In this document: positions 45,278-54,230 of the stretch, piece by piece
Layout of the letters: the number at the start of each line of letters is the position of its first letter
Numbering within the stretch: position 1 is the stretch's first letter
Assembly: GCA_964461995.1 (NCBI GenBank)
Contig: CAYWXL010000001.1
Location: 83,068 to 147,067, forward strand
DNA: 64,000 nucleotides
Origin: JALSRK01 sp964461995
GTDB taxonomy: Bacteria > Acidobacteriota > Terriglobia > Bryobacterales > Bryobacteraceae
Direction of reading: 5' to 3'
Position numbers and translations under genes: made by a program
The notes under the pieces: model-generated
What the model saw: only the letters and a program-made list of their open reading frames with translations
Database searches by the model: none
What the model was told of the DNA's origin: nothing

Positions 45278-46132
45278 ATGCCGTTTCTCCACTGGCCCTT
45301 TTTTCGAAGCATCCCAGAACTCACCCCTGTCGCGATCCTGGACATCCTGGCCGTCGCCTTTCTCTTCTATCAGTTCTTCCTGATCATCCGCGGACGCCGG
45401 GCGTTCGCCATCATCACGGGCGTCCTCATGCTCGTCGGCGTCTATGTCTTCGCTGTCGTCGCCGGCATGGGCTTGCTCCGCACGATCCTGGAAACCGTGG
45501 CGCCCTATTCGGTCTTCGCCCTCATCGTGCTGTTCCAGTCCGACATCCGCCGGTTGCTTGCCAGAATGGGCCGCCGGCGTTTCCTTACCGGGCCGACCTT
45601 CGACCGTCGGGAGGCCATCCAAGAGATCACGCTTGCGCTGGAAACGCTGGCGCGGAACAGGACCGGCGCCCTCATCGTGCTCGAGCGCGACATCGGCCTG
45701 CGCACCTTCATCGAAAGCGGCGTCATGGTCGATGGCGTCCTCTCGCGCGACCTGCTTCTCTCGATCTTCCATCCCGGAACCGCCCTTCACGACGGCGCTG
45801 TGATAATTCAAGGAAACCGGGTGGCCGCCGCGGCCTGCTTTTTGCCTCTCAGCACGAACCCCCGGCTGATGAGCACCTTGGGTACTCGCCACCGAGCGGC
45901 CATCGGCATCACCGAGGAGACCGACTGTCTCTCGATCGTCGTCTCTGAGGAAACCGGCCGCATCTCGGTAGCCGCCTTCGGAGACATTCAGCTTCACCTG
46001 TCCCCCGAAGAGGTTGAGCGGAGGATCGCCACTCACTTCGGTCTGACCAAGGAGTCGGACTCCACCGCAGGGACCGAGGTGACGGCCCTCAGCGCCGGAG
46101 ACTCCGGCTTGAAAGAGGCGCGGCGGCCATGA
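45278..46132 (+). CDS. cdaA: Diadenylate cyclase (c-di-AMP synthase)
   Basis: 284 residues. Three membrane segments (AILDILAVAFLFYQFFLII, AFAIITGVLMLVGVYVFAV, LRTILETVAPYSVFALIVL) precede a DisA-N/DAC domain. Catalytic motifs: HDGAVIIQGNRVAAAACFLP and GTRHRAAIGITEETDC (DGA and RHR), so it should make c-di-AMP from two ATP. The C-terminal tail is polar. It forms the classic cdaA-cdaR-glmM cluster known from Firmicutes and some other phyla. A TAAAAT 30 bases upstream is a possible -10. No c-di-AMP riboswitch (ydaO) was recognised. Confidence 0.95.
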   Translation: MPFLHWPFFRSIPELTPVAILDILAVAFLFYQFFLIIRGRRAFAIITGVLMLVGVYVFAVVAGMGLLRTILETVAPYSVFALIVLFQSDIRRLLARMGRRRFLTGPTFDRREAIQEITLALETLARNRTGALIVLERDIGLRTFIESGVMVDGVLSRDLLLSIFHPGTALHDGAVIIQGNRVAAAACFLPLSTNPRLMSTLGTRHRAAIGITEETDCLSIVVSEETGRISVAAFGDIQLHLSPEEVERRIATHFGLTKESDSTAGTEVTALSAGDSGLKEARRP

Positions 46133-46791
46133 TGAGCTTTCTGACCAAGAACCTCGGCTGGAAACTCCTCTCTCTCTTGCTCGCGTCACTACTGTGGGTG
46201 GCGTTGGTACGCGACCCGGAACTTGCCACCACCGTGGCTGTGCCTGTGCTCTACCGGGGCATGCCCAGTGATCTGGAACTCAGCGGCGAGTTGGTTGACC
46301 GCGTCCGGCTCGAAGTGCGGGGCCCCGCTAGCCTGTTGACGCCGGAAAAACTTTCCGACGCAGCCGTCATCCTCGATCTGGGCGCAATCGAGCACCCAGG
46401 CGATCGGACCTACACGATCGAGTCTTCCAACGTCTCCCTACCTATCGGCGTCACCTTTTCCCGCGCCATGCCGGCGCAGATCCGCCTCCACTTCGAGCGC
46501 CGGATCTCGAGACTCGTGCCGGTGCGCGTCCGCATCTCCAATCCACCGCCTGACGGCTACCGGATCGTCAGTCAGCGCGCCGAGCCCGAATCGCTGGCCG
46601 TCGTCGGCCCTCAAAGCAACGTCGAGCAGGTCTCTTTCGTCGACACCGACTCTATCGACCTCAGTGATGTGTACGGGACCGTCCGCATCCCGGTGAACGT
46701 GTTCGTTGACGACCCTCAGGTGCGTTTCGAAGGTCCGCCGCGGGTCGTCGTCACCATCGTCGTGGAAAGGGTCGAAACACAACAACCCTGA
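46129..46791 (+). CDS. YbbR-domain protein, CdaR-like regulator
   Basis: 220 residues. A membrane anchor (LGWKLLSLLLASLLWVALV) then two YbbR-like repeats, about residues 35-110 and 130-210 (VRVRISNPPPDGYRIVSQRA, VNVFVDDPQVRFEG). In Firmicutes CdaR binds CdaA and adjusts c-di-AMP output; here the domain count is lower. The ATG overlaps the cdaA stop (ATGA). glmM follows after 2 bases. Confidence 0.88.
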   Translation: MMSFLTKNLGWKLLSLLLASLLWVALVRDPELATTVAVPVLYRGMPSDLELSGELVDRVRLEVRGPASLLTPEKLSDAAVILDLGAIEHPGDRTYTIESSNVSLPIGVTFSRAMPAQIRLHFERRISRLVPVRVRISNPPPDGYRIVSQRAEPESLAVVGPQSNVEQVSFVDTDSIDLSDVYGTVRIPVNVFVDDPQVRFEGPPRVVVTIVVERVETQQP

Positions 46792-46793
46792 GC

Positions 46794-48143
46794 ATGCAGC
46801 GGAAACTTTTTGGTACAGATGGCATCCGGGGCGTCGCGGGGGACTACCCCCTCGACCGGCGCACCGTTTACGCTTTCGGCCGCGCACTCGGGGAGTGGGC
46901 GGTGGCTCGCGGCGCCGGCCCGCGCGTCTTGATCGGCATGGACACCCGCGAGTCAGGTCCGTGGCTCGCTCGCTGCGTCGCCGCCGGCCTGATCCGCGCT
47001 GGCGCGAGACCATGCTTCGCCGGGGTGATCACCACCCCGGGGGTCGCCTACCTAACCCGGAGCCGCGACTTCGTCGCCGGCGTGGTGATCTCGGCCTCTC
47101 ACAATCCATACGAAGACAACGGCCTGAAAGTCTTCGACCATTCAGGCCTCAAGCTCCCGGACAGTGACGAACGGCGCCTGGAAGCCGAGATTTTCCGCCT
47201 GAGGGGGCAGGATGCGACGCCGGAGGAAAGCGAAGAACTGCCCGTTGAAACCGGATTGGCCGAGACCTATCTCGATTTCCTCGCCTCCCTCGCGCCGCCG
47301 CTCGAAGGCGTCAGGATCGTCCTGGACTGCGGCAACGGGGCGGCCTACCGCCTTGGCCCGGCTCTGTTCCGCCGTCTCGGCGCGAAGGTCGCCGCACTGA
47401 GCTGCTCTCCCGACGGCCGGAACATCAACCTCGCCTGCGGCGCGCTGCACCCGGAACGGCTCCGGGAAGAGGTGCTCGAGTCCGGAGCGGACCTGGGCGT
47501 CGCTTTCGACGGCGATGCGGACCGGGCGGTCTTCGTTGCGCCTTCAGGAAAGATCGTCAACGGCGACGGCGTGATGCTGCTCTGCGCACGGGCGCTTCTC
47601 GCCCATGGCAAACTCGCCGGCGACGGGGCGCCTTTGGTCGTCGCCACCGTAATGTCCAACCTGGGACTCGAGCGCGCCCTCGAGGCGAGCGGCATCCGGA
47701 TGGTGCGGACCCCCGTCGGCGACAAGTACGTGCTGGAAGAAATGTTGCGCTGCGGCGCGGTGTTGGGCGGCGAACAATCCGGGCACGTAATCTTTCGTGA
47801 TGTCGCCACCACCGGCGACGGCTTGATCACCGCGCTCCGGGTCCTGGCGGCGATCCGCGCCTCGGGATGCGATCTCGACGCCCTCACGGCCGACTTGAAG
47901 ATCTACCCGCAGAAAATCGTCAATGTTCGGGTGAAACGCAAAGTCCCATTGGAAGAGCTGGATGCCGTACAGCAGGCGATCCGGCAAGCCGAGCAAGCGT
48001 TCGCGGGCTCCGGCCGGGTGCTCGTGCGCTATTCCGGAACCGAGCCCCTCGCCAGAGTCATGGTCGAAGCGGCCTCAGCGGAGCGCGTGGAGCGTGAGTC
48101 GGCGCGAATCGCTGGAGTGATCCGCCGGGAACTAGGGGCGTGA
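46794..48143 (+). CDS. glmM: Phosphoglucosamine mutase
   Basis: 449 residues, normal length. KLFGTDGIRGVAGDYPL start, catalytic Ser loop VVISASHNPYEDNGLKVF, metal loop AFDGDADRAVFV, sugar loop GGEQSGHVIF and phosphate loop VRYSGTEPLARVMVEA. It converts GlcN-6-P to GlcN-1-P for UDP-GlcNAc and cell wall. The gene ends the cdaA operon. In Gram-positives GlmM binds CdaA and lowers its activity, so this layout may couple wall precursors with c-di-AMP. Confidence 0.97.
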   Translation: MQRKLFGTDGIRGVAGDYPLDRRTVYAFGRALGEWAVARGAGPRVLIGMDTRESGPWLARCVAAGLIRAGARPCFAGVITTPGVAYLTRSRDFVAGVVISASHNPYEDNGLKVFDHSGLKLPDSDERRLEAEIFRLRGQDATPEESEELPVETGLAETYLDFLASLAPPLEGVRIVLDCGNGAAYRLGPALFRRLGAKVAALSCSPDGRNINLACGALHPERLREEVLESGADLGVAFDGDADRAVFVAPSGKIVNGDGVMLLCARALLAHGKLAGDGAPLVVATVMSNLGLERALEASGIRMVRTPVGDKYVLEEMLRCGAVLGGEQSGHVIFRDVATTGDGLITALRVLAAIRASGCDLDALTADLKIYPQKIVNVRVKRKVPLEELDAVQQAIRQAEQAFAGSGRVLVRYSGTEPLARVMVEAASAERVERESARIAGVIRRELGA

Positions 48144-48171
48144 GCGCTCCACGCGGGGTAGAATCTACGGT

Positions 48172-50136
48172 TTGAAGCCAGCGGTCCACAACAACCGGGT
48201 GCGGACTCTGCTCTTCGTAACAGCTCTGGTTCTCTTGCTGCGCCTTCCTTTCCTGAACCAGGCGATTCAGGGGGACGATTCCTTCTACCTCACTGGGGCG
48301 ATGCACGCCCAGATCGATCCCTGGCACCCCACCCACGCCAAGTATGTCTTCGCCGGCAAGATGGTGGACATGCGCGGGCATCCGCACCCACCTCTGAATA
48401 TGTGGTTCTTGGGCGCACTGCTGGCGCTGTTGGGCGATGTCAAGGAGGCGCCGTTCCACGCCGCGTACATCCTGTTCTCGCTGATCGCTGCCTGGGCCAT
48501 GTTGAGCCTCGCCTGGCGCTTCTCGCCCCGGCCGCTCTGGGCGGTGCTCTTGTTTCTCGTAGTGCCCCCGTTCGTCGTGAACGGCAACTCGCTCGAGTCC
48601 GACGTCCCGTTCCTGGCCTTCTGGATGGCCTCGGCCGCCCTTTTCGTCGCCGCCGTAGACCGAGGTTCCCGGCGGCTGCTGGCCGCATCCGCGGCCGCCT
48701 GGATTCCCGCCGCTCTGGCCGCCTATCAATCCGTCGTCTTCATGCCCATCGGAGCGGTGTACCTGTGGCTGCACCGGCGGCGTTGGATGCCCGCGTGGGC
48801 CGTCCTTGCCTCACCGGCCGTGGTGCTCGCGGGCTGGCAGGTTTTCGAGCGGCTCACCGGAGGAGCTATGCCGGCGGGAGTGTTGGCGGACTACTTTGAG
48901 AGCTACGGTTTTCAGGCGCTCGGCACGAAGCTGCAGAACGCCGCCGCTCTCACGGTTCACTTGGGCTGGATCGTCTTTCCGCCAGCCGCTCTCGCCACCT
49001 TCCGGAGCTCGCCCAAATGGCTCTGGGCCGCCGCCGCGGCCGCGGCCCTGGCCGGAGCCGCCGCTTTGGACCCACACCCGCTGTTCTGGTTCACCTTCGG
49101 AACGGGCGTCCTCGTCGCCCTCGCTTGCGCCGTCGCCCTTCGGGATCCCGCAGACAAAGACCGCTTTTTCCTGTCGGCGTGGCTCATCTTGTTCTTCGCC
49201 GCGGCTCTCGCGCTATTCTTCGCCGGTTCTGCCCGGTACTTGCTGCCCCTGGCCGCGCCATTGTGTCTGCTAGTGACGCGCTCGCTCGCGGACCGGCCCC
49301 GATGGCTCGCCGCTGGCGTGGCTTTCCAGGCCGTCCTGGCGCTAGGACTCGCTTGGATGAACTATCAGCATTGGGACGCCTACCGCCGCTTTGTCGCCGG
49401 CCTGCATGACGAATTCACCCAACGCCGCGTGTGGGTGAACGCCGAGTGGGGCCTCCGTTTCTATGCCGAAGCCGAAGGCGGCTTGCCCCTCGAACAAGGA
49501 CAGCCCGTGCAGCCGGGGGAGATGGTGCTCACCAGCGAGATTTCCTACCCGATCGAATTCACCACCGGCGGCGGCGTAGCCACTACGCTAGCCGAGACCG
49601 AAGTCCGCCCCGCTCTGCCGCTGCGGATGATCGGACTCGGTGCGCGGTCCGCCTACTCCACCGTGACCCTCGGCTACCGGGCGTTCGATATCGTCTTCGG
49701 ACCGTTGGATCGCGTCCGGGCGGAGGTGGTCGTGGAGCGCGAGCCGGTCCTTTCGGATCTCCCGATGAACGCTCCCGAGGCCGCGTCGCAGATCGTCAGC
49801 GGCGTCTATCAGCTCGAGGAGAACGCCTGGCGGTGGATGAGCGGCCGGGCGGTGCTGTTGCTGAAGCCGCCCTCAGAACCCGCAGTCCTCGAAGCCTCGC
49901 TGTACATTCCCGACGCCGCTCCGGCGCGGGAAGTTACTTTGTCGGCCAGCGGCCGCGTCGTCGCGCGCATGTCGCTCCCCGGCCCCGGCAGTTACACCGT
50001 CCGTTCGCCTGAACCGGTACCCGCCAGTGGAAAGAAAGTCACCGTCGAGGTCTCGGTCGATCGCACCTTCTCCCCCCCGGGCGATGATCGCGATCTCGGC
50101 GCGGTCCTTGTCCGCGTCGGCTTCCGCACGCCGTGA
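48172..50136 (+). CDS. Multipass GT-C-type glycosyltransferase (GT39/PMT-like)
   Basis: 654 residues with about ten membrane segments. The first extracytoplasmic loop has QAIQGDDSFYLTGAM, the GT-C catalytic Asp pair, and RGHPHPPLNMWFLGAL. The last 190 residues are soluble, beta-rich. It probably transfers a sugar from a lipid-phosphate donor on the outer face of the inner membrane. A TTG at 48172 is the first in-frame start; TAGAAT lies 7 bases upstream and there is no Shine-Dalgarno. It begins 29 bases after glmM. Confidence 0.82.
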   Translation: MKPAVHNNRVRTLLFVTALVLLLRLPFLNQAIQGDDSFYLTGAMHAQIDPWHPTHAKYVFAGKMVDMRGHPHPPLNMWFLGALLALLGDVKEAPFHAAYILFSLIAAWAMLSLAWRFSPRPLWAVLLFLVVPPFVVNGNSLESDVPFLAFWMASAALFVAAVDRGSRRLLAASAAAWIPAALAAYQSVVFMPIGAVYLWLHRRRWMPAWAVLASPAVVLAGWQVFERLTGGAMPAGVLADYFESYGFQALGTKLQNAAALTVHLGWIVFPPAALATFRSSPKWLWAAAAAAALAGAAALDPHPLFWFTFGTGVLVALACAVALRDPADKDRFFLSAWLILFFAAALALFFAGSARYLLPLAAPLCLLVTRSLADRPRWLAAGVAFQAVLALGLAWMNYQHWDAYRRFVAGLHDEFTQRRVWVNAEWGLRFYAEAEGGLPLEQGQPVQPGEMVLTSEISYPIEFTTGGGVATTLAETEVRPALPLRMIGLGARSAYSTVTLGYRAFDIVFGPLDRVRAEVVVEREPVLSDLPMNAPEAASQIVSGVYQLEENAWRWMSGRAVLLLKPPSEPAVLEASLYIPDAAPAREVTLSASGRVVARMSLPGPGSYTVRSPEPVPASGKKVTVEVSVDRTFSPPGDDRDLGAVLVRVGFRTP

Positions 50137-50148
50137 GAACCCGGGCAA

Positions 50149-50898
50149 TCAACCGAATAGAGCCGCCCAGCCCGTCTTCAGTAGCACATAGATCCCCCAC
50201 GCCAAGAGCACGATCGTAAATGCTTTGCCGAACTTGATCTTTCGCGTCGCCACCGAGAAGCCCAGCGCGAGTAAGGCCAGCGCCCACAAGCTGAATAGAT
50301 CCACGGAGCTAGCTAACGCCACCAGCCAGGCCGGCGACGCGGAGGGGTCCAGGAACCAGCCAGGGTTGAACGGCAGCGGGTTCTTCAGGTCGAAGTCCTC
50401 GGGACGGCCGAAGGCCATCACCACCAGGGCGAGCGCCTGATACAGCACGAACGGAAGCCAAGAATAGCACGTGATCCCGAACGAGTGGCGAAACGTCAAG
50501 TCGGCGCCGCCGGCGACCTTGAACACAAGCAGCAGCAGCGCGGCAACTACCACCAGCACTACCACGGAACCCACCAGGGCTCCCACGTAGCTCATCACCT
50601 CGACGATGCCAAGTTGTTGCTGGATGATCTGCCGCTGCATTTCGGCCGACATCTGTTGCAGCCGTTCGTTCTGCGCGAACTCCCTTTCCAGGAAAGCCCG
50701 CCAGCCGACAATCTGAGAGAACGCGTAGGTGTAGATCAGGCTGCCGGCGACCACCAGCAGCATCGGGACCCACCACCGCGGACGCTGAGCGAGGTCTTGG
50801 AATACTGCCGTCGGTTCCCAAAACATTCCAATCAAGCGACCCGGTTCGCTCATCGGCCGCGGTTGCCCGGAATCCACTGTGGCGTTTGCTGAATCCAT
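50149..50898 (-). CDS. Yip1-family membrane protein
   Basis: 249 residues with five to six membrane segments. N-terminal GRLIGMFWEPTAVFQDLAQR is the common Yip1-domain opening, and SFGITCYSWLPFVLYQALAL a later conserved helix. Between the first and second segments is a Gln-rich amphipathic stretch. Function in bacteria is unknown. A good ribosome site (GGAGGG) precedes the ATG. It converges with the GT-C gene and is divergent from the MBL gene. Confidence 0.85.
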   Translation of the reverse strand: MDSANATVDSGQPRPMSEPGRLIGMFWEPTAVFQDLAQRPRWWVPMLLVVAGSLIYTYAFSQIVGWRAFLEREFAQNERLQQMSAEMQRQIIQQQLGIVEVMSYVGALVGSVVVLVVVAALLLLVFKVAGGADLTFRHSFGITCYSWLPFVLYQALALVVMAFGRPEDFDLKNPLPFNPGWFLDPSASPAWLVALASSVDLFSLWALALLALGFSVATRKIKFGKAFTIVLLAWGIYVLLKTGWAALFG

Positions 50899-50991
50899 TG
50901 ACCCTCCTCGGACGAAACGTTGCTTCCAACTCTACTACGGCCGGCTCCTCAGTTTATTGCCGCTAGCCTCCGGTCTCGGCCAGGAATTAGA

Positions 50992-51774
50992 ATGCAGGCA
51001 ATGGTCCGGTGGCTGAGCGCTGCCATCCTCCTGGCCGGCGTTGTAATACCCGCGGCGGCCGAGGTGGACATCCGTATCGTGTATGACAATACGGCTGCGG
51101 CTGCGGGATTCCAAGAGAACTGGGGGTTCGCCGCAGTGGTTACGGTCGGCCAGCACAAGATCTTATTCGACTCCGGTAACGATGCGGAGGTCTTCATGCG
51201 CCAGCTGGGCCAATCGGGCGTTGACCCCGCGTCGATCGAGGCGGTGGTGATCTCACATTACCACGCCGATCATCGCGGAGGCGTGTTCCGGTTTGCCCTG
51301 AAGAACCGGACCGCTCCCGTCTACTTTCTCGACAGTTTCCCGCCAAGGGCGTTCGACCTCGCCCGGGCGGTGGCCATGCCCGTCCGGCGTGTCCGGCAAC
51401 CCCTCGAGATCGTTCCTGGAGTCTTTACGACCGGCGAGATCTCCGGCAAGATTCCCGAGCAAGCACTAATCGTCAAGCACTCTTCCGGACTGGTGGTGCT
51501 CGTGGCGTGCGGCCACCCGGGAGTGGCAAAAATGGTCGGCGCCGTCGCCGCTCAATACCCGAGCGAAAAGATTCGCTTGCTGCTAGGCGGCTTCCACATG
51601 ATGCGGTGGAGTGAAGACCAGATCGACGAGGAGATCCAACGCCTCAAAGCGCTCGGTGTGGAGCAGGTCGCCCCGGCTCACTGCACCGGCGAACGGGCCA
51701 AACGGCTTTTCCGTCGCGCTTGGGGACGGAACTACGTGGCCACGGGCGCCGGGCGCCGGATCATCGTCAGGTAG
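50992..51774 (+). CDS. Exported MBL-fold metallohydrolase
   Basis: 260 residues. A signal peptide (LSAAILLAGVVIPAAAEV) leads to an MBL core: HKILFDSGNDAEVFMRQL, AVVISHYHADHRGGVFRF (HxHxDH), LVACGHPGVAKM and GGFHMMRWSEDQI. It resembles the 7,8-dihydropterin-6-methyl-4-aminobenzene phosphate synthase-like group. The ATG at 50992 has AGGA 7 bases before it. The last 8 bases overlap the convergent heptosyltransferase gene. Confidence 0.9.
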   Translation: MQAMVRWLSAAILLAGVVIPAAAEVDIRIVYDNTAAAAGFQENWGFAAVVTVGQHKILFDSGNDAEVFMRQLGQSGVDPASIEAVVISHYHADHRGGVFRFALKNRTAPVYFLDSFPPRAFDLARAVAMPVRRVRQPLEIVPGVFTTGEISGKIPEQALIVKHSSGLVVLVACGHPGVAKMVGAVAAQYPSEKIRLLLGGFHMMRWSEDQIDEEIQRLKALGVEQVAPAHCTGERAKRLFRRAWGRNYVATGAGRRIIVR

Positions 51775-52624
51775 GCGGCCGCTGACCGGCTGTGCGCTCC
51801 AGCAGCCGACAAACCGCGTCCCACACTCCTTCCACCGGCACTTCCGACACTGGCGCCGGCCGAGCCGCCGGCCGCACGATCTCTGCGCGGGGCCCCCGCG
51901 GCCCCCATACGCGGTCATCGGTGGGACCGAACACTGCCACTACGGCTGTCCCCACGGCTGCCGCGAGATGCGCAATGCCGCTGTCGTTGCCGACGAAGAG
52001 ATGTGTCCCGGCCAGCCAGCGCGCCAACTCATACAGGTCGTCGAAGCGGTGCGCTTCGGGCAAAGTTTCTTCCGGACCGGCAACCCAACCCACCCGCCAT
52101 CGGGCTTCGAGCCGGGACGCCAGTTCCCGAAAACTATCGAGCGGCCACCGCTTCGCCTCGCTGCTCGCAAAAGGATGAATGACCACGTCGGGAGCTGGTG
52201 CCGGCTGGCAGGGAACCCGGGGAATCGGCGGAACGTCGCGCGCTCCTAACCCCCGTACCTGATCGAGATAGAAATCCGTTGCGTGCTTGCCCGGGCCTCG
52301 CGGCAACGCCGGCAGCACCACCGCCGGAAGCTTCCAGCGCTCGACAGCCGCGTGGAAGGCTTCCCTTCCCCACCCGTACCAAGAGACGATGGAGTCGAAG
52401 TTTCGTAGGCTCTCGATCAGCTTCGGCGGCGGGGACGCCGGATCGATCTCCAGCCAGTCCAGCCCGGTGTCGGCAATCGCGCGAACCCGGTCCGCAAAAC
52501 GGATCAACGACACGTTCTGCCGGGCCACCCAGACTTCCGTGTAATCGGTCCGCAGGGCCTCAATCGCAGGAAGAGAAAGGATACAATCGCCGATGGCTCC
52601 GGGCCGGATAATCAGGCGCCGCAC
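51767..52624 (-). CDS. GT9-family heptosyltransferase-like protein
   Basis: 285 residues, somewhat shorter than WaaF/WaaC (about 340). RRLIIRPGAIGDCILSLPA is the typical start, PDVVIHPFASSEAKRWPLD the nucleotide site and FVGNDSGIAHLAAAVG the GT9 signature. Likely transfers a sugar to LPS core or another envelope glycan. It is 14 bases downstream of the nDsbD-like gene (same strand), so may be part of a mixed envelope operon. Confidence 0.9.
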   Translation of the reverse strand: MRRLIIRPGAIGDCILSLPAIEALRTDYTEVWVARQNVSLIRFADRVRAIADTGLDWLEIDPASPPPKLIESLRNFDSIVSWYGWGREAFHAAVERWKLPAVVLPALPRGPGKHATDFYLDQVRGLGARDVPPIPRVPCQPAPAPDVVIHPFASSEAKRWPLDSFRELASRLEARWRVGWVAGPEETLPEAHRFDDLYELARWLAGTHLFVGNDSGIAHLAAAVGTAVVAVFGPTDDRVWGPRGPRAEIVRPAARPAPVSEVPVEGVWDAVCRLLERTAGQRPPT

Positions 52625-52637
52625 CGCGTTTGCCGGA

Positions 52638-53126
52638 TCAACGGATCTCCACGGTGAACCGGATCATCACCGTTTTGGGGGGAAGACAAAGCTTGTCGGT
52701 GCATGCCTGATACCGCAGCCTCCCGGTCATCGAGGCCTCGCCGGCCTCCGCCGCCGAAGGAGCGCGAAAACGAACCCCGATATCGAAATCCCCGGTGAAC
52801 ACCGACAACGGAGTCTCCGCGAACGCGTACCGCTCCTGCTTGGGTTCCGGGAAGCGTGTCTCGACGACCGTCAACGGCCCGTCCCAGCTCAACTTGAGCG
52901 GGATGAGGAATTCGTCAGCCGGCTTATGACTATTGACGTGGTAACCGGGCGCAACCCTGGCGCGCAGGGTGATGTCGGTTTCCCCGCCTTTGCGCACGGC
53001 CACGCGAGACGGCGCCTCAACTGAGAGGACATTCCGTTGCGCCTGCCCCGGCGCTTGTAGAACCGCGAGGAGGAACAGCCAAAGAATTCTAGTCTTCAGC
53101 AAGGAGCATCGTGATGTCGTTCTCAT
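52638..53126 (-). CDS. DsbD N-terminal-domain (nDsbD-like) protein
   Basis: 162 residues. A signal peptide (ILWLFLLAVLQAPGQAQ) then an Ig-like domain: VAPGYHVNSHKPADEFLIP and RLRYQACTDKLCLPPKTV with the Cys pair in ACTDKLC. In E. coli nDsbD passes electrons to periplasmic thiol proteins; here the domain stands alone without the DsbD membrane part. It overlaps the 3' end of the TlpA gene by 38 bases, suggesting joint action. Confidence 0.87.
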   Translation of the reverse strand: MRTTSRCSLLKTRILWLFLLAVLQAPGQAQRNVLSVEAPSRVAVRKGGETDITLRARVAPGYHVNSHKPADEFLIPLKLSWDGPLTVVETRFPEPKQERYAFAETPLSVFTGDFDIGVRFRAPSAAEAGEASMTGRLRYQACTDKLCLPPKTVMIRFTVEIR

Positions 53127-53652
53127 AATCAGCCCTGCTCACCAGCCCGACGTGCACCGAGGCGATCCGCCCCTCCCGGTCAATCAGAAAGGTAGTCGGT
53201 AATGAATCGACCCCTCCGTAGAGCATGGCTACCTCATCATTTCCCATCAGCACCCGGTAGTTCACTCTGTTCTCTTCGAGGTAAGGCTTGACGACGTCCC
53301 AACCGTCCTCGTCAAGCGAAATCCCCAACACGGCGAAGCCCTCATCCTTGAATTCCTTTTCGAACTCGACGAACCAAGGAATCTCGATCTTGCAAGGGCC
53401 GCACCAAGTAGCCCAGAAGTTCAACAACACCACTTTGCCCCGGTAATCCGATAGCTGCACGGTCCGGCCGTCCGCGTCCTTGAGCTCGAAATCCGGAGCC
53501 ATCTGGCGCTCATGGGAAGGTTTCAACGATGTAGCTTCGGCTGCGCTTTCGTATCTCGCCGCGCAGCTCAACAGGACTGCGTTCAACCCCACGGCTGCAG
53601 CGGCGGCCATCATTGCTCGCACACACGTCACGGAATAGCTCCTCGTGGTCAT
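53089..53652 (-). CDS. TlpA/ResA-type thioredoxin lipoprotein
   Basis: 187 residues. A possible lipobox AVLLSCAARY near residue 30 and an active site NFWATWCGPCKIEIPWFVE, with VLGISLDEDGWDVVKPYLEE and SLPTTFLIDREGRI (cis-Pro). It acts as a periplasmic thiol-disulfide reductase, often in cytochrome c maturation. It overlaps the nDsbD-like gene downstream and starts 4 bases after the HExxH gene upstream... in transcription order the HExxH gene lies downstream of ppiC and its end is close to this start. Confidence 0.92.
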   Translation of the reverse strand: MTTRSYSVTCVRAMMAAAAAVGLNAVLLSCAARYESAAEATSLKPSHERQMAPDFELKDADGRTVQLSDYRGKVVLLNFWATWCGPCKIEIPWFVEFEKEFKDEGFAVLGISLDEDGWDVVKPYLEENRVNYRVLMGNDEVAMLYGGVDSLPTTFLIDREGRIASVHVGLVSRADYENDITMLLAED

Positions 53653-53656
53653 TCTA

Positions 53657-54220
53657 CTATAGGGGGATTCGCTGACCCGGCGGGGCGAAGTTACGAAACC
53701 ACTCCGCTCTCCAAGCCCGAAACCGCGGTTTCAGAGTGTGCTCCGGGTGCCGGGCCGGAGTGAAATACCAGGCCGCAGTGTCGCAAAAGCTTTCGCACAC
53801 GTACTCCCGCCAGCGCCGGGAGCGCCGCTCCACATCGCCGGGATCGAGCTGATTCTTTCGCCGCTCAGCCGACCATCCAAGTTCGCCCTTCGCGTTGAGC
53901 CGCATCTCGCGGCGGAGGATCGCCTCATAAGCCTGCCGATTCTCGTTGCTCGTCCGCGCCCATGCAAAGTGGAAAAGCTCGTGAACAAGCACCCGGGCGA
54001 GTTCGGTTTTCTGCTTTTGCAGCTCTTCCTCCAAGATGATCCGCCGGCCCCGGATGTCGGAAGCAGCATGCACCGGCATTCCTTGCCGTCCCGAGCGCAG
54101 TAAACGTCCGCGGTGAACCGACAGCACGGGCTGGAAGCTCAACCGGATCGGCCGGCCGTGGAATCTCGGGAGCATCCGGACGACGTCAGCGATCAGTGCT
54201 GAACCCGCGCGGCAACGCAA
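53657..54220 (-). CDS. HExxH zinc-peptidase-like protein of unknown family
   Basis: About 187 residues. The motif VLVHELFHFAWARTSNEN supplies a His-Glu-x-x-His zinc site; REYVCESFCDTAAWYF follows about 70 residues later and may carry the third ligand. The remainder is basic and unassigned. The TTG at 54220 has AAGG 8 bases away and lies 11 bases after the SurA-like gene stop; an ATG at 54175 is the alternative. Co-transcribed with the foldase gene, it could be a small envelope protease or a SprT-like relative. Confidence 0.68.
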   Translation of the reverse strand: MRCRAGSALIADVVRMLPRFHGRPIRLSFQPVLSVHRGRLLRSGRQGMPVHAASDIRGRRIILEEELQKQKTELARVLVHELFHFAWARTSNENRQAYEAILRREMRLNAKGELGWSAERRKNQLDPGDVERRSRRWREYVCESFCDTAAWYFTPARHPEHTLKPRFRAWRAEWFRNFAPPGQRIPL

Positions 54221-54230
54221 CGGAGAAACC

